Positions 1-9,073 of a DNA stretch of 64,000 nucleotides are shown in pieces; position 1 is the first letter of the stretch; the number at the start of each line of letters is the position of its first letter. The notes beneath the pieces are model-generated. The model searched no databases. It saw only the letters and a list, made by a program, of their open reading frames with translations, and was not told where the DNA came from. This DNA is from Limnohabitans sp. 2KL-51 (GTDB lineage Bacteria; Pseudomonadota; Gammaproteobacteria; Burkholderiales; Burkholderiaceae_C), in assembly GCF_003063645.1 (NCBI RefSeq), contig NZ_NESJ01000015.1:62001-126000 (forward strand), written 5' to 3'. The translations under genes were made by a program, and so were the position numbers.

Positions 1-1185
1 TGGAGACCATCGCCATCTGGCTCACTCTGGAACAGGGCAAGACCCTGGCCGAGTCGCGACAGGAAGTGCAAGTCGCCGCAGAGATGATCAAGTGGTATGC
101 CGAGGAGTCACGCCGCGTGTATGGCCGACTGGCATCTTCGCGCTTGGTCGGTGCGCACCATGGAGGTGCGCAAGTACCCGGTTGGGCCGGTGTTGGCCCT
201 TTCACCCTGGAACTACCCGGTGATATTGACGGCCCGCAAGATCGGTGGGGCGTTGGCGGCCGGATGCTCGGTGATCGTCAAGGCTGCCGAGGAAACACCT
301 GCGGCCGTGGCCGCCATGGTGGATGGTCTCCAGGCTGAGCTGCCGCCTGGCGTCCTTCAACTTGTATATGGAAATCCAGTTGAAATATCAGAAACCTTGA
401 TTGCCAGTCCGGTCATTCGCAAGGTGTCCTTCACCGGTTCTGTGGGTGTGGGCCGAACACTGGCACGGCAGTGCGCTGAAGGATTCAAGCGGACCACGAT
501 GGAGCTGGGTGGGCATGCGCCCGTCATCGTGTGGGCCGATGCTGACCTTGACCGATTCGTACCCATGCTGGTGGGGCACAAGTTTCGCAACGCAGGACAG
601 GCCTGTCTGGCACCCACACGTTTCCTGGTGCACAAGTCTATTGAACGTGAGTTCTGCGACCGCTTTGTTACCGAGGCCCAAGCCTTGAAGCTGGGTAACG
701 GCATGAATCCAGCAGTGCAAATGGGGCCCATGGTCAACGCGCGCCGTAAGGCCGCCATGGCACCACTGGTGGCCGATGCACTGGCACATGGCGCCGAAAT
801 GGCCTGTGGAGGTGCGATGGGTGGTCTGGGGCACTTCCATGCACCGACTGTGCTGCGCAATGTGCCGCCCACGGCGCGGATCATGTCGGAGGAGCCCTTC
901 GGGCCTCTGGCACCCATCACAGGATTCAACACCCTCGAGGAGGCGCTGGTCATTGCCAACCACAACCCGTATGGCCTGGCGGCTTATCTGTTCACCGACA
1001 GCAGGCGCATTGCCAATGTTGTAACTGAGCAACTGGAAGTAGGCGCCATCGCCATCAACAACGTCATGGTGTCTACGCCAGAAGCGCCCTTCGGCGGACT
1101 CAAGGACAGCGGCATCGGCAGCGAGAGCGGCATGGAAGGCATGGCGTCCTTCTTGGAGACACGCACTGTCCACGCGGCCCATTGA
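1..1185 (+). CDS. NAD(P)-dependent aldehyde dehydrogenase, 5'-partial, apparent frameshift
   Basis: Oxidises an aldehyde to its acid with NAD(P). The C-terminal part, read in frame 1 from about 150, has the ALDH landmarks: SPWNYP near 210-225, the SFTGS nucleotide-binding turn, the general-base Glu in TMELGG (about 502) and the catalytic Cys in NAGQACLAP (codon at 604). The first 150 bases encode the preceding ALDH helix (WLTLEQGKTLAES, then WYAEESRRVYGR) but in frame 3, and frame 1 has a stop at 85-87. One extra base between about 129 and 177 would explain this: 49 bases separate the YGR and PVG codons, where E. coli GabD (from memory) has 16 residues. The gene starts before the window. It is either a sequencing error or a broken gene. 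The closest family appears to be succinate-semialdehyde-type ALDH; the substrate is unknown. Confidence 0.85.
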
Positions 1186-1240
1186 GCGTGGTCGAACAGC
1201 AATTAGGGTAAGTCCCAGCAGCAGATCATGCAGTATCTAT

Positions 1241-1268
1241 TTGAGAAACGCCGTATTTTTTATAGAAT
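1241..1268 (+). promoter_or_regulatory. Candidate sigma-70 promoter of the porin gene
   Basis: TTGAGA at 1241-1246 and TAGAAT at 1263-1268 are separated by 16 bases, about 50 bases before the porin start, in an AT-rich stretch of an otherwise GC-rich region. The assignment rests on consensus match only. Confidence 0.4.
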
Positions 1269-1317
1269 CATCTAGACCTTGACTGAAGCCAACCTACAAA
1301 CCCCATAGGAGAACACG

Positions 1318-2415
1318 ATGAACAGTTCCAGCCTTTCCCGAGCTGCAGCGGCCATGCTTGCCATGACGGCATTGGGCGCGCAAGCGCAAGTGACCATTTC
1401 CGGCGCTATTGATACAAGCCTCGAATTCGTGAACACAGGGGATCCCGGCGGAAAGACAACCCAATTGGGGACAGGAACCGTCACGGGCAGCCGAATCGTT
1501 TTCTCAGCGCGCGAGGACATGGGCGGTGGACTTTCAGCCTTTACCCGGCTTGATATGGGCATCCGCACCGATTCAGGCGACATGCTGCCAGGTGCTAATG
1601 CCAATTTTGGTCGCACATCCATCGTAGGCATCGAAAGCCGTGAGTGGGGTCAACTGGCGTTGGGCCGCACGGGTACACCGCTCATTCCGATGCTGAACCA
1701 GACGGATTACGGGGGCATTGGCTATTACGGAAACAACGGCAGCATCAGTCAAAACATCATCGGCCGTGCGAGCAATGGCATTTACTACATGTCACCGGAT
1801 ATGCGTGGGCTTACGTTGCGTGCTGTGGTCACAGCAGGACTTGAGAACGCCACAGCGCCACAAGATCAGGGACGCATGATGGGCCTGGGTGCCTACTATC
1901 GCACAGGCAAATTGAATCTCGCCGCAGCCTATCAAAGCAGCAAAGAGAGAACCGGAACGGGCGCAAACCTCGCTGTAGATGATCAAACTGAGATGGGGCT
2001 CGGTGGTCGTTACGACTATGGCTGGGTGACGGTAAACGCCGGATGGTACAAGATCCACCAAGTCACACCGGCAGCTTCTCGTGATCGGGCCATTCCCAGT
2101 AACAACACCACGTCTTATTGGCTTGGCGCCGTGTTTCCCGTGGGAAAAGCAGGCAGGCTGGGCATGCAGATGGGTGAAACCAAAGGCGATCTGAAGGTCG
2201 CTGGTTTGCCTGAACCCAAGGGCACAACGATGGCGGCTTACTACAGCCACAGCCTTTCAAAGCGTACAAGCCTTTACGTCAACTATGGCCGCATCGACAA
2301 CAATGCGGGCTCAATGCTCAGTTTGATTCCAGCTGCTTATTTTGCACGCGTGCGTCCTGCGGTCAAGGGCTCAGACCCAAGTGCATTCGCTGCGGGCATC
2401 GTTCACAACTTTTGA
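1318..2415 (+). CDS. Gram-negative general porin (Porin_4 / OmpC-like)
   Basis: Outer-membrane trimeric beta-barrel for diffusion of small solutes. The 365-residue product begins with a signal peptide (SRAAAAMLAMTALGAQA, cleavage likely before QVTISG). It continues with the typical betaproteobacterial porin start (VTISGAIDTSLEFV), contains many alternating beta strands, and ends in a terminal Phe (GIVHNF), the outer-membrane assembly signal. A Shine-Dalgarno AGGAG lies at about 1307. It sits between catabolic genes in the same direction, so it may admit their substrate; that link is inferred from position only. Confidence 0.9.
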   Translation: MNSSSLSRAAAAMLAMTALGAQAQVTISGAIDTSLEFVNTGDPGGKTTQLGTGTVTGSRIVFSAREDMGGGLSAFTRLDMGIRTDSGDMLPGANANFGRTSIVGIESREWGQLALGRTGTPLIPMLNQTDYGGIGYYGNNGSISQNIIGRASNGIYYMSPDMRGLTLRAVVTAGLENATAPQDQGRMMGLGAYYRTGKLNLAAAYQSSKERTGTGANLAVDDQTEMGLGGRYDYGWVTVNAGWYKIHQVTPAASRDRAIPSNNTTSYWLGAVFPVGKAGRLGMQMGETKGDLKVAGLPEPKGTTMAAYYSHSLSKRTSLYVNYGRIDNNAGSMLSLIPAAYFARVRPAVKGSDPSAFAAGIVHNF

Positions 2416-2422
2416 CAAAACC

Positions 2423-3178
2423 ATGAAATTAGCAGGACGTACCGCACTGGTGACTGGTGGCGCAACAGGTTTGGGCCGTGCATTCGTGCAGCGTCTGCTG
2501 GCTGATGGGGCGCGTGTTGTCATTGGTGACCTGCGCGGCGCCGATGTCGCCGCAGCAGAAGAGGACAGCACAGGCACGCGCTGTTTTGGCGTAACGATGG
2601 ACGTGACCGATGAGGCTTCAGTCGCTGACGCGGTCAAGGCCATCGAAGCTCGCTTTGCTGGTGTGGATATCCTCGTCAACAACGCTGCGCTCTTTTCAAC
2701 ACTGGTGAACCGTCCTTTTGAGGAGTATTCCAGTGACGAATGGATGCAGGTCATGCGCGTGAACACGCTTGGCCCCTTCATCTGCGCCAAGGCTGTGGCA
2801 CCACACATGAAGGGCCAGCAATGGGGCCGGATCATCAACGTGGCCTCCACATCGGCACTCAAGGGCCTGTCGAACATGGCCCACTATGTGACCAGCAAAG
2901 GTGCAGTCATCACTTTCACACGCGTGCTGGCACGTGAACTGGGTGCCTGGAACATCACGGCCAACGCACTGGCGCCGGGTTTGACGCTCTCGGACCAGAT
3001 ACTCAAAAATGATGACCATATGGCGAAGTTTGGCGAGGCCATTCGAAAGTCGCGCTCGATCCAACGCGATGCGTTGCCCGCCGACTTGGTAGGCACAGTG
3101 AGCTTTCTTGCAAGCGACGACGCCGCTTTCATGACTGGGCAGACGCTCTGCGTCGAGGGTGGTGCCATCTTTGTGTAA
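2423..3178 (+). CDS. Short-chain dehydrogenase/reductase (FabG-like)
   Basis: Classical SDR of 251 residues that oxidises or reduces a hydroxyl/carbonyl with NAD(P). The cofactor motif TGGATGLG is near residue 10, NNAA near 90, the catalytic Ser lies in VASTSA and the YVTSK (YxxxK) pair follows. The chosen ATG at 2423 starts MKLAGRTALVTGG, the normal SDR N-terminus; the frame is open further upstream but overlaps the porin. It lies 7 bases after the porin stop and 6 bases before the sulfatase gene, so these are probably co-transcribed. The substrate cannot be read from the sequence. Confidence 0.88.
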   Translation: MKLAGRTALVTGGATGLGRAFVQRLLADGARVVIGDLRGADVAAAEEDSTGTRCFGVTMDVTDEASVADAVKAIEARFAGVDILVNNAALFSTLVNRPFEEYSSDEWMQVMRVNTLGPFICAKAVAPHMKGQQWGRIINVASTSALKGLSNMAHYVTSKGAVITFTRVLARELGAWNITANALAPGLTLSDQILKNDDHMAKFGEAIRKSRSIQRDALPADLVGTVSFLASDDAAFMTGQTLCVEGGAIFV

Positions 3179-3184
3179 GTTCCC

Positions 3185-4756
3185 ATGACCCAAGCACCAC
3201 TGCGCAACTTGCTGTTCGTGATGAGCGACCAGTTGCGCTGGGACCACTTGGCCTGCAATGGCCACCCCAGCATCAGAACCCCCAACCTGGATGAACTGGC
3301 GGCTCGCAGCGTCAGATTCGACGCCGCATTTGTGCAGGCAGGCGTGTGTGGCCCGTCACGCATGTCTTATTACACCGGCCGCTACGTGGGCTCACACGGG
3401 GTGACCTGGAATCGTGTGCCGTTGCCCGTGGAGCAGCCTACCCTGGGTGACTACCTGGCGGGTGCGGGTCGACAGCTGCACTTGATTGGCAAGACACATG
3501 TCATTGCAGACACGGCGGGCATGCAACGCTTGGGCATGACGCCGGGCTCACCAGCTTGGTTGCACCATGCCAGCGGTGGCTTTGTGGAGATTGACCGCAT
3601 CGAGGGCCATGGGCCGCCAGACGCCAAGAGCGGCTATGCTGACTATTTGCGTGCCCACGGCTACAAGGGCGATGACCCATGGACCGAACATGTGGTGGGC
3701 GCGGATGGACTCGATGGTGAAACTGCCAGCGGCTGGTTTTTGCGTAACCTGCACTTGCCCGCACGCGTGGCCGAGGAACACTCTGAGACAGCCTATGTCA
3801 CCGGATGTGCCCTGAACTATTTGGCTGAGCAAGGACAAAAACCTTGGGCGCTGCACCTGTCCTATGTGAAGCCGCATTGGCCCTACTTGGCCCCTGCACC
3901 CTACCACCAGCGCTATGGCCCGCAGGACATGCTGCCAGTAAAAAAGCGGGCGAGTGAATTGATCGACCCACACCCGGTGGTGGCGGCCTATATGCAGATG
4001 GAAGAGTCACAGACTTTTGCGCGGGATGAGGTCGTACGCCAGGTTCGGCCGGTTTACATGGGCCTGATCGAGCAGCTCGACCACCACATCGGCCGTGTCA
4101 TCCAGGCCTTGAAAGACAACGGGCAGCTCGAACACACCCTCATCGTCTTCACCAACGACCATGGCGACTTCGGTGGTGACCACCATCTGGGAGAAAAGGA
4201 CCTGTTCCATGATCAGGTCATTCGATCGCCACTGATGGTGTTTGATCCACGTCCGCAGGCCGACGCCACCCGGGGTCATCGTGTGACAGCATTTGCCGAG
4301 TCCGTGGACGTGGTGCCTACCGCGCTGGACGCACTGCAGATCCGACCAGAGCTGGACCGGACTCAGGGGCGTTCTCTGATGCCCTGGATTCATGGCAACA
4401 GTCCGACAGACTGGCGTGACTGCGTTTTCGCGGAGATCGATTATTCGTTCCGCCGCGCCCGTCTGCTGCTCAATCGTCAGCCTGGAGAATGCCGCGGTTG
4501 GATGGTTCGCGAGAGGCAATGGAAGTACGTGCGTTGGCAAGGTTTCACGCCGCAACTTTTCAACCTGGGAGACGATCCGGACGAATATGTGGACTTGGGG
4601 AAAGACCCACGCTGTGCGGCTGAGCGCCAGCGTCTGGACGAACGTCTGCACGCTTGGCTCAACGATCAACATCCACGCTTGACCATGGGCGATGACGAGG
4701 TCGCGCAACGAACTGATCGTGCCAAGGAGCACGGTATCTATTACGGAACCTGGTGA
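3185..4756 (+). CDS. Sulfatase / phosphonate monoester hydrolase-like enzyme (alkaline phosphatase superfamily)
   Basis: Hydrolyses a sulfate or phosphonate/phosphate ester with a formylglycine nucleophile. The 523-residue protein has the metal-binding Asp in MSDQLRWD (residue 15), the sulfatase signature C55-G-P-S-R59 inside GVCGPSRMSYYTGRY, and the second metal site NDHGDFGGDHH near residue 325. No signal peptide is seen, so it is probably cytoplasmic, as for phosphonate monoester hydrolases. The CxPSR motif requires a formylglycine-generating enzyme, which is not in this window. Its position between an SDR and an ALDH suggests it unmasks an alcohol that is then oxidised stepwise; this is inference. 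Confidence 0.87.
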   Translation: MTQAPLRNLLFVMSDQLRWDHLACNGHPSIRTPNLDELAARSVRFDAAFVQAGVCGPSRMSYYTGRYVGSHGVTWNRVPLPVEQPTLGDYLAGAGRQLHLIGKTHVIADTAGMQRLGMTPGSPAWLHHASGGFVEIDRIEGHGPPDAKSGYADYLRAHGYKGDDPWTEHVVGADGLDGETASGWFLRNLHLPARVAEEHSETAYVTGCALNYLAEQGQKPWALHLSYVKPHWPYLAPAPYHQRYGPQDMLPVKKRASELIDPHPVVAAYMQMEESQTFARDEVVRQVRPVYMGLIEQLDHHIGRVIQALKDNGQLEHTLIVFTNDHGDFGGDHHLGEKDLFHDQVIRSPLMVFDPRPQADATRGHRVTAFAESVDVVPTALDALQIRPELDRTQGRSLMPWIHGNSPTDWRDCVFAEIDYSFRRARLLLNRQPGECRGWMVRERQWKYVRWQGFTPQLFNLGDDPDEYVDLGKDPRCAAERQRLDERLHAWLNDQHPRLTMGDDEVAQRTDRAKEHGIYYGTW

Positions 4757-4901
4757 TGTTGGATGACCCCCTGATCATCAAATACACCTCAAAGGTCCTG
4801 AAATGAAGGCCGAATTCATCAGCGCTATCACCATCCAATGTTGGGTCGGAACGACGCCGATCTGGCCGTGAACTTAATCGAGAATCCAAGGAGTCAAAAA
4901 A

Positions 4902-6356
4902 GTGGAACGAGCAAAGAATTATTTGGACGGCATGTGGTCCGTCGGCACAGGACAACCCGGCATCTGCATCAACCCGGCCAATGGCGAACACGCTGCCCAA
5001 TACAGCGAGGCATCACTTGACGATGCCTTGACGGCCATCGGTGCGGCTCGCCAAGCCTTCGACCATGGCGCTTGGTCGCGCAGCCCGCGCCTGCGTGAGG
5101 CGGTGTTGCTGGAGTTTGCGGCCAACCTGCAAGCGCGCGCGCCCGAGATCGAGCGTTGGCTGGTGACACTGAATGGCAAGCTGACACGCGAAGCGCGTGG
5201 CGAAATCGCTACCGCCGTGTCTGAACTGCGCTTTTATGCGGGTTTGGCGCGCAACCTGTGGGGGCGTGTGGCCGAGATCGACAACGGGTGCTATTCGCAG
5301 CTCAGCCGTGAACCTGCTGGCGTGGCTGGCATCATCGTTCCATGGAATGCGCCGGTGATTCTGCTCATTCGATCTCTGGCGCCAGCCTTGGCTGCAGGTT
5401 GCACGGTGGTGATTAAGGCAGCACACCAGACCGCCCTGGTGAACCAACTGACGCTGGAGTGTCTGACCTCCATCGCAGGACTGCCTTCAGGCGTGGTGTG
5501 TTCGTTCACAGAGTCAGGTGCGGATATCGGGCGCGCCATCAGCCAGTCCCCGCATATCGACGTCATCAGCTTCACAGGCTCTTCTGCTACTGGCAAAAAA
5601 ATTGCCGCTGATGCGTCGGGTACGCTGAAACGTCTGTCGCTGGAACTCGGCGGAAAGGCGCCAGCCATCGTGTTGCCCGACGCCCCGCTGGTGTCGACCT
5701 TGACCGGTTTGGTCGCTGGCGCCCTGCCCATGGCTGGACAGCAATGCACAGCCATTGCGCGGGTGCTCGTCCACGAGAGCCGATTCGATGAGACCGCCGC
5801 AGCGCTGGCCGAACGTTTGAACAGCCTGGTGATCGGGCCTGGGCATGAGCCCAACTCGCAATTGGGTCCTTTGATTGACCACGCCAACCGTGACCGCCTA
5901 GCCCGTTTGGCAGCCGAGGCTTCGCAACACGGAAAAGTCTGGCTACAGGGCGGTGTCCCGACTGGCCCCCTGAGCCAGGGCGCGTTCGTCTCGCCCACGC
6001 TGGTGGAGGTGTCTGACCTGTCTTCCAAGTACATCCAGGAGGAGCTCTTCGGGCCAGTTCTGGTGATCGAGCGCTACCGCGATCAGGCCGATGCGATTGC
6101 GCGCGCCAACGCCACACGCTATGGCTTGGCCGCCAGCGTATGGACGAGCGATCGCGCCGCTGGGCAGGCCATGGCGCGAGAACTGAAATCGGGCACCGTC
6201 TGGATGAACACCCACAACAAACTCTTCCCCGAGGCCGAGACCGGCGGCTTCCGGGAAAGTGGCTATGGCCGCTTGCATGGCGTGGAAGGACTGAACGATT
6301 TCCTCAGTACCAAGCACGTTTACTGGGAAAGCCAACCCATCGGCGTGGTGCGTTGA
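4902..6356 (+). CDS. NAD(P)-dependent aldehyde dehydrogenase
   Basis: Complete ALDH of 484 residues. PWNAP carries the oxyanion Asn149, SFTGSSATG is the nucleotide-binding turn, Glu248 lies in LSLELGG and the catalytic nucleophile is Cys282 in AGQQCTA. The start is a GTG at 4902, chosen because AAGGAG at 4888-4893 sits 8 bases upstream; there is no nearby ATG in frame. It follows the sulfatase by 145 bases and precedes the VOC gene by 18 bases. It is only distantly similar to the truncated ALDH at 1-1185, so it is not a recent duplicate. The aldehyde substrate is unknown. Confidence 0.9.
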   Translation: MERAKNYLDGMWSVGTGQPGICINPANGEHAAQYSEASLDDALTAIGAARQAFDHGAWSRSPRLREAVLLEFAANLQARAPEIERWLVTLNGKLTREARGEIATAVSELRFYAGLARNLWGRVAEIDNGCYSQLSREPAGVAGIIVPWNAPVILLIRSLAPALAAGCTVVIKAAHQTALVNQLTLECLTSIAGLPSGVVCSFTESGADIGRAISQSPHIDVISFTGSSATGKKIAADASGTLKRLSLELGGKAPAIVLPDAPLVSTLTGLVAGALPMAGQQCTAIARVLVHESRFDETAAALAERLNSLVIGPGHEPNSQLGPLIDHANRDRLARLAAEASQHGKVWLQGGVPTGPLSQGAFVSPTLVEVSDLSSKYIQEELFGPVLVIERYRDQADAIARANATRYGLAASVWTSDRAAGQAMARELKSGTVWMNTHNKLFPEAETGGFRESGYGRLHGVEGLNDFLSTKHVYWESQPIGVVR

Positions 6357-6374
6357 TTGATTTGAAGGAAAACC

Positions 6375-6821
6375 ATGGCTGTTCTTCGCACGATCCACAC
6401 GGGGCTCACGGTTCATGATCTGGAGCAAATGCTCGCCTTCTTCAGTCAATGCCTGAACGCCCAAGCGGGCGAAATTCGGCAGATACCGGTTGGCGACACG
6501 TTGGGGCACATCACAGGCGTTGAAGGCGCGCAGGCCCGTGTGGCCATGGTGACGCTTGCGGGCGGGCATGTGGTGGAGTTGCTGGAATACAGCGCACCTG
6601 AAAGTGCGACGTCCATGGCACCTCGACCTTGCGACATCGGCGGTGCGCATCTGGCGCTGGAGGTGGAGTCCGTGTCTGAAACGACGCAGGCGTTTGAGCG
6701 GTTCGGATTTGCCGTTGCCGGTCAAATCCTGACCCTGCCTGGCGGACCATTTGCCGGCAGGTGCGTGACCTATGTTCGAGATCAGCATGGCTTCACGCTT
6801 GAGTTGATTGGTGGTCGTTGA
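6375..6821 (+). CDS. VOC (glyoxalase/dioxygenase) family protein
   Basis: Small 148-residue vicinal-oxygen-chelate fold protein: an N-terminal half starting LRTIHTGLTVHDLEQMLAFF and a second half with GGAHLALEVESVSETTQAFERFGF and DQHGFTLELIGG, the paired beta-alpha-beta-beta-beta modules of the family. Members bind a metal and act as isomerases, lyases, epimerases or extradiol dioxygenases. A ribosome binding site GAAGGAAA precedes the ATG. The closeness to the upstream ALDH gene (18 bases) suggests one operon. The exact reaction cannot be assigned. Confidence 0.85.
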   Translation: MAVLRTIHTGLTVHDLEQMLAFFSQCLNAQAGEIRQIPVGDTLGHITGVEGAQARVAMVTLAGGHVVELLEYSAPESATSMAPRPCDIGGAHLALEVESVSETTQAFERFGFAVAGQILTLPGGPFAGRCVTYVRDQHGFTLELIGGR

Positions 6822-6955
6822 AAAGCATCAGTTTTGATCATGAAATCATGAACAGCTTACGTTTGATGAATGGGTAGACCTCAACTCAAATCTCGATTGA
6901 ACAAGCTTTGAAAGCTGACTTGGATAGGACAGCTGAAACAAAAATAGGAGACCTC

Positions 6956-7948
6956 ATGACCTGCGAAATTCCAAAAAACAGCCGCCGATCGATCCTGATG
7001 GCAAGCGCATTGATGTGCAGCGTTTTACCGATGTCCGTTGGCGCACAAAATTGGCCAGACAAGCCAATCAAAATTGTCGTGCCTGCACCCGGAGGATCAG
7101 CCGTGGAAGTGATGGCGCGTTTGCTCAGCGACAAACTCCAAGCTCGCACCGGGCAGCCTGTGATGGTGGATACAAGGCCTGGTGCGGATGGCGGGATCGC
7201 TGCAGTGGCTGTGAAATCGGCGACCGATGGCCACACATTCTTGCTTGGCAATGCCGGCATCATGACCATCAACCCGCACTTCAATGCACGCCTTCCGTAC
7301 GACCCGGTGAAGGACTTCATGCCGGTGTCCATGCTCGTCAACAACGTGGTGGTGATGACCGTATCCCCCGCATTGGGCGTGAACAGCGTGAAAGAATTGA
7401 TCGCGCTGTCCAAGCAACAGCCCGGCCGCATCAACTATGCGAGTGTTGGCGGGCGCGGCGGCGTACCGTTTCTTTCTGGACAACTTTTGCGTCAGCGCGC
7501 AGGCGCCGATCTGACCTGGATCGGCTATGCATCAGAAGCACAGGCTCGCACCGACCTGATGGGTGGGCAGATTCAGGTGATGTTCGATGTTTTGGCCTCA
7601 ACTTTGCCGCTGGTTCAGGCGGGCAAGTTGAAGATCATTGCCGTGACCGGAACACAACGCGCGCCACAACTGCCCGACGTGCCGACACTCATAGAGGCCA
7701 CAGGGGCCGGAGTTGAAGGCGTCGGCTGGTTGGCCTTGTTTGCACCGACAGGCACTCCTGAGACTGCAGTGAACGCAATGAACCAGCATTTGCGAGCGAT
7801 TCTGGCCATGCCCGATGTTCGCGAACGCTTGAACGTGCTGGGCATGGAGCCGGTCCCCGGCTCACCTCAGGCATTGGCACGTACCCAACGTGACGACTTC
7901 GTCAAGTGGGAGCGATTGATCCAGGATCAGAAAATTCTGCCCCAGTGA
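6956..7948 (+). CDS. Bug/TctC-family tripartite tricarboxylate transporter substrate-binding protein
   Basis: Periplasmic binding protein of 330 residues. A signal peptide with a basic, serine-rich start and a hydrophobic core ends in VGAQN; the mature part shows WPDKPIKIVVPAPGGSAVEVMAR and RPGADGGIAAVAV, characteristic of Bug proteins. The ATG at 6956 is preferred because AGGAG lies at 6946-6950; an in-frame ATG at 6908 would add 16 residues without a good ribosome binding site. No TctA/TctB membrane genes are in the window, the usual situation for the many orphan Bug genes of Burkholderiales. It may sense or import the substrate of the surrounding catabolic genes. Confidence 0.9.
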   Translation: MTCEIPKNSRRSILMASALMCSVLPMSVGAQNWPDKPIKIVVPAPGGSAVEVMARLLSDKLQARTGQPVMVDTRPGADGGIAAVAVKSATDGHTFLLGNAGIMTINPHFNARLPYDPVKDFMPVSMLVNNVVVMTVSPALGVNSVKELIALSKQQPGRINYASVGGRGGVPFLSGQLLRQRAGADLTWIGYASEAQARTDLMGGQIQVMFDVLASTLPLVQAGKLKIIAVTGTQRAPQLPDVPTLIEATGAGVEGVGWLALFAPTGTPETAVNAMNQHLRAILAMPDVRERLNVLGMEPVPGSPQALARTQRDDFVKWERLIQDQKILPQ

Positions 7949-7958
7949 CCTTGCCTGT

Positions 7959-8912
7959 TTACTTGCGGGTGGTTTGTCTTTTTGGGGCAGGCGCAGCCAA
8001 CTTGGCTGCTGTAGCTTTGAGGCGCGCCGTGAACTCCAAAGATGTGGACTTGGCCTGGGTGCCTCTGCGTGTGACGAGGTAGAGATCCAGGTTGACGACA
8101 GGTGCAGTGAGCATGCTGATTTGTAAACCATGACGTTTGCACTCCTCAATGGCAAACGAAGGGATGATGGCGTGACCCAATCCGGCGCGAACCATGGCAA
8201 TCACAGTGCCAATGAAGTTCACCACTTGACGCTGTTCGCCGCCTCCCCCGATTTGGGCCAGATGGGCTTCCACCAACGATTGGATGGGGTTGTCAGCAGG
8301 AAGTCCAATCAACGGCAGATCACGAAGGCCAGTCCAGGGGCGAGATGACAGGTGAGTGCTGGGGTTTGACGCCGGTGGACTGATGCACATCAGTCGAAAG
8401 CGGCACAGAGGCTGCCGTAAAAGTCCAACGGCAGGCTTGACGAAGAAGCCCAGACCAATATCGGCATCACCATCTAAAACGCGCTGGCGTACAGCATGGA
8501 CATCGACATCCGCAATTGTGATGTCCACTTGTGCATTCGACTTGGTGAACTCGCGAACGATCTCAGGCAAAAGGCTCATGGACACCATGGGCGTTGCTGC
8601 AACCTTCAGGCGGGAACGATTGGCCGATTCGGTTCCTTGGATTGCCGAACGCAGGTCCCGCAATTCCTGAACGATGCGCTGTGCCACAGGCAGGAGTTCG
8701 CGACCGGAATCGGTGAGCGTCACCGACCTCGGATTGCGGTCGAACAATCGGGCGCCAATTTGATCCTCCAATTCCTTGATCAACATGCTCATGCCCGACT
8801 GGGACATGGGGATGCACTCGGCAGCCTTTGAGATGCTGCGAAGACGAGCGACCTCCAGAAAAGCCAGCAACTGACGGCTGCTTAAATGCATGAGCTTTTC
8901 TGATGGATACAT
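7959..8912 (-). CDS. LysR-family transcriptional regulator
   Basis: N-terminal winged helix-turn-helix (SSRQLLAFLEVARLRSISKAAE, then MSQSGMSMLIKELEDQIGARLF) followed by a LysR effector-binding domain; about 317 residues. It is divergent from the flavin hydroxylase gene at 9074 and convergent with the Bug gene, so control of the hydroxylase and possibly the whole catabolic cluster is likely. Start candidates are ATG at 8912 (used), a TTG at 8918 and an ATG at 8891; the last gives the most typical LysR N-terminus. No strong ribosome binding site decides between them. The C-terminus is a basic tail rich in Lys and Pro. Confidence 0.9.
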   Translation of the reverse strand: MYPSEKLMHLSSRQLLAFLEVARLRSISKAAECIPMSQSGMSMLIKELEDQIGARLFDRNPRSVTLTDSGRELLPVAQRIVQELRDLRSAIQGTESANRSRLKVAATPMVSMSLLPEIVREFTKSNAQVDITIADVDVHAVRQRVLDGDADIGLGFFVKPAVGLLRQPLCRFRLMCISPPASNPSTHLSSRPWTGLRDLPLIGLPADNPIQSLVEAHLAQIGGGGEQRQVVNFIGTVIAMVRAGLGHAIIPSFAIEECKRHGLQISMLTAPVVNLDLYLVTRRGTQAKSTSLEFTARLKATAAKLAAPAPKRQTTRK

Positions 8913-8923
8913 GAACAAGTTCA
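8912..8923. promoter_or_regulatory. Palindrome at the LysR gene start, candidate autoregulatory operator
   Basis: TGAAC-AA-GTTCA is a perfect inverted repeat at the 5' edge of the divergent regulator gene. LysR proteins usually bind dyads in such divergent spacers. If the regulator starts at 8891 the site is fully upstream of the coding region. Low specificity because of its short length. Confidence 0.3.
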
Positions 8924-9073
8924 GTTTGAATGATTGAATGATGTCAAGTTTAATAGAGCCAGTTAAAAGGCCAATCGTCAGAATTGATTTGAGTTGGGTC
9001 TTTTAGTGAGGCGCAATGGTGGTTCGTCCACGTTGCTGAAAGTCAAAGTTTTTGCCGAAATAGGGCCAACGAA

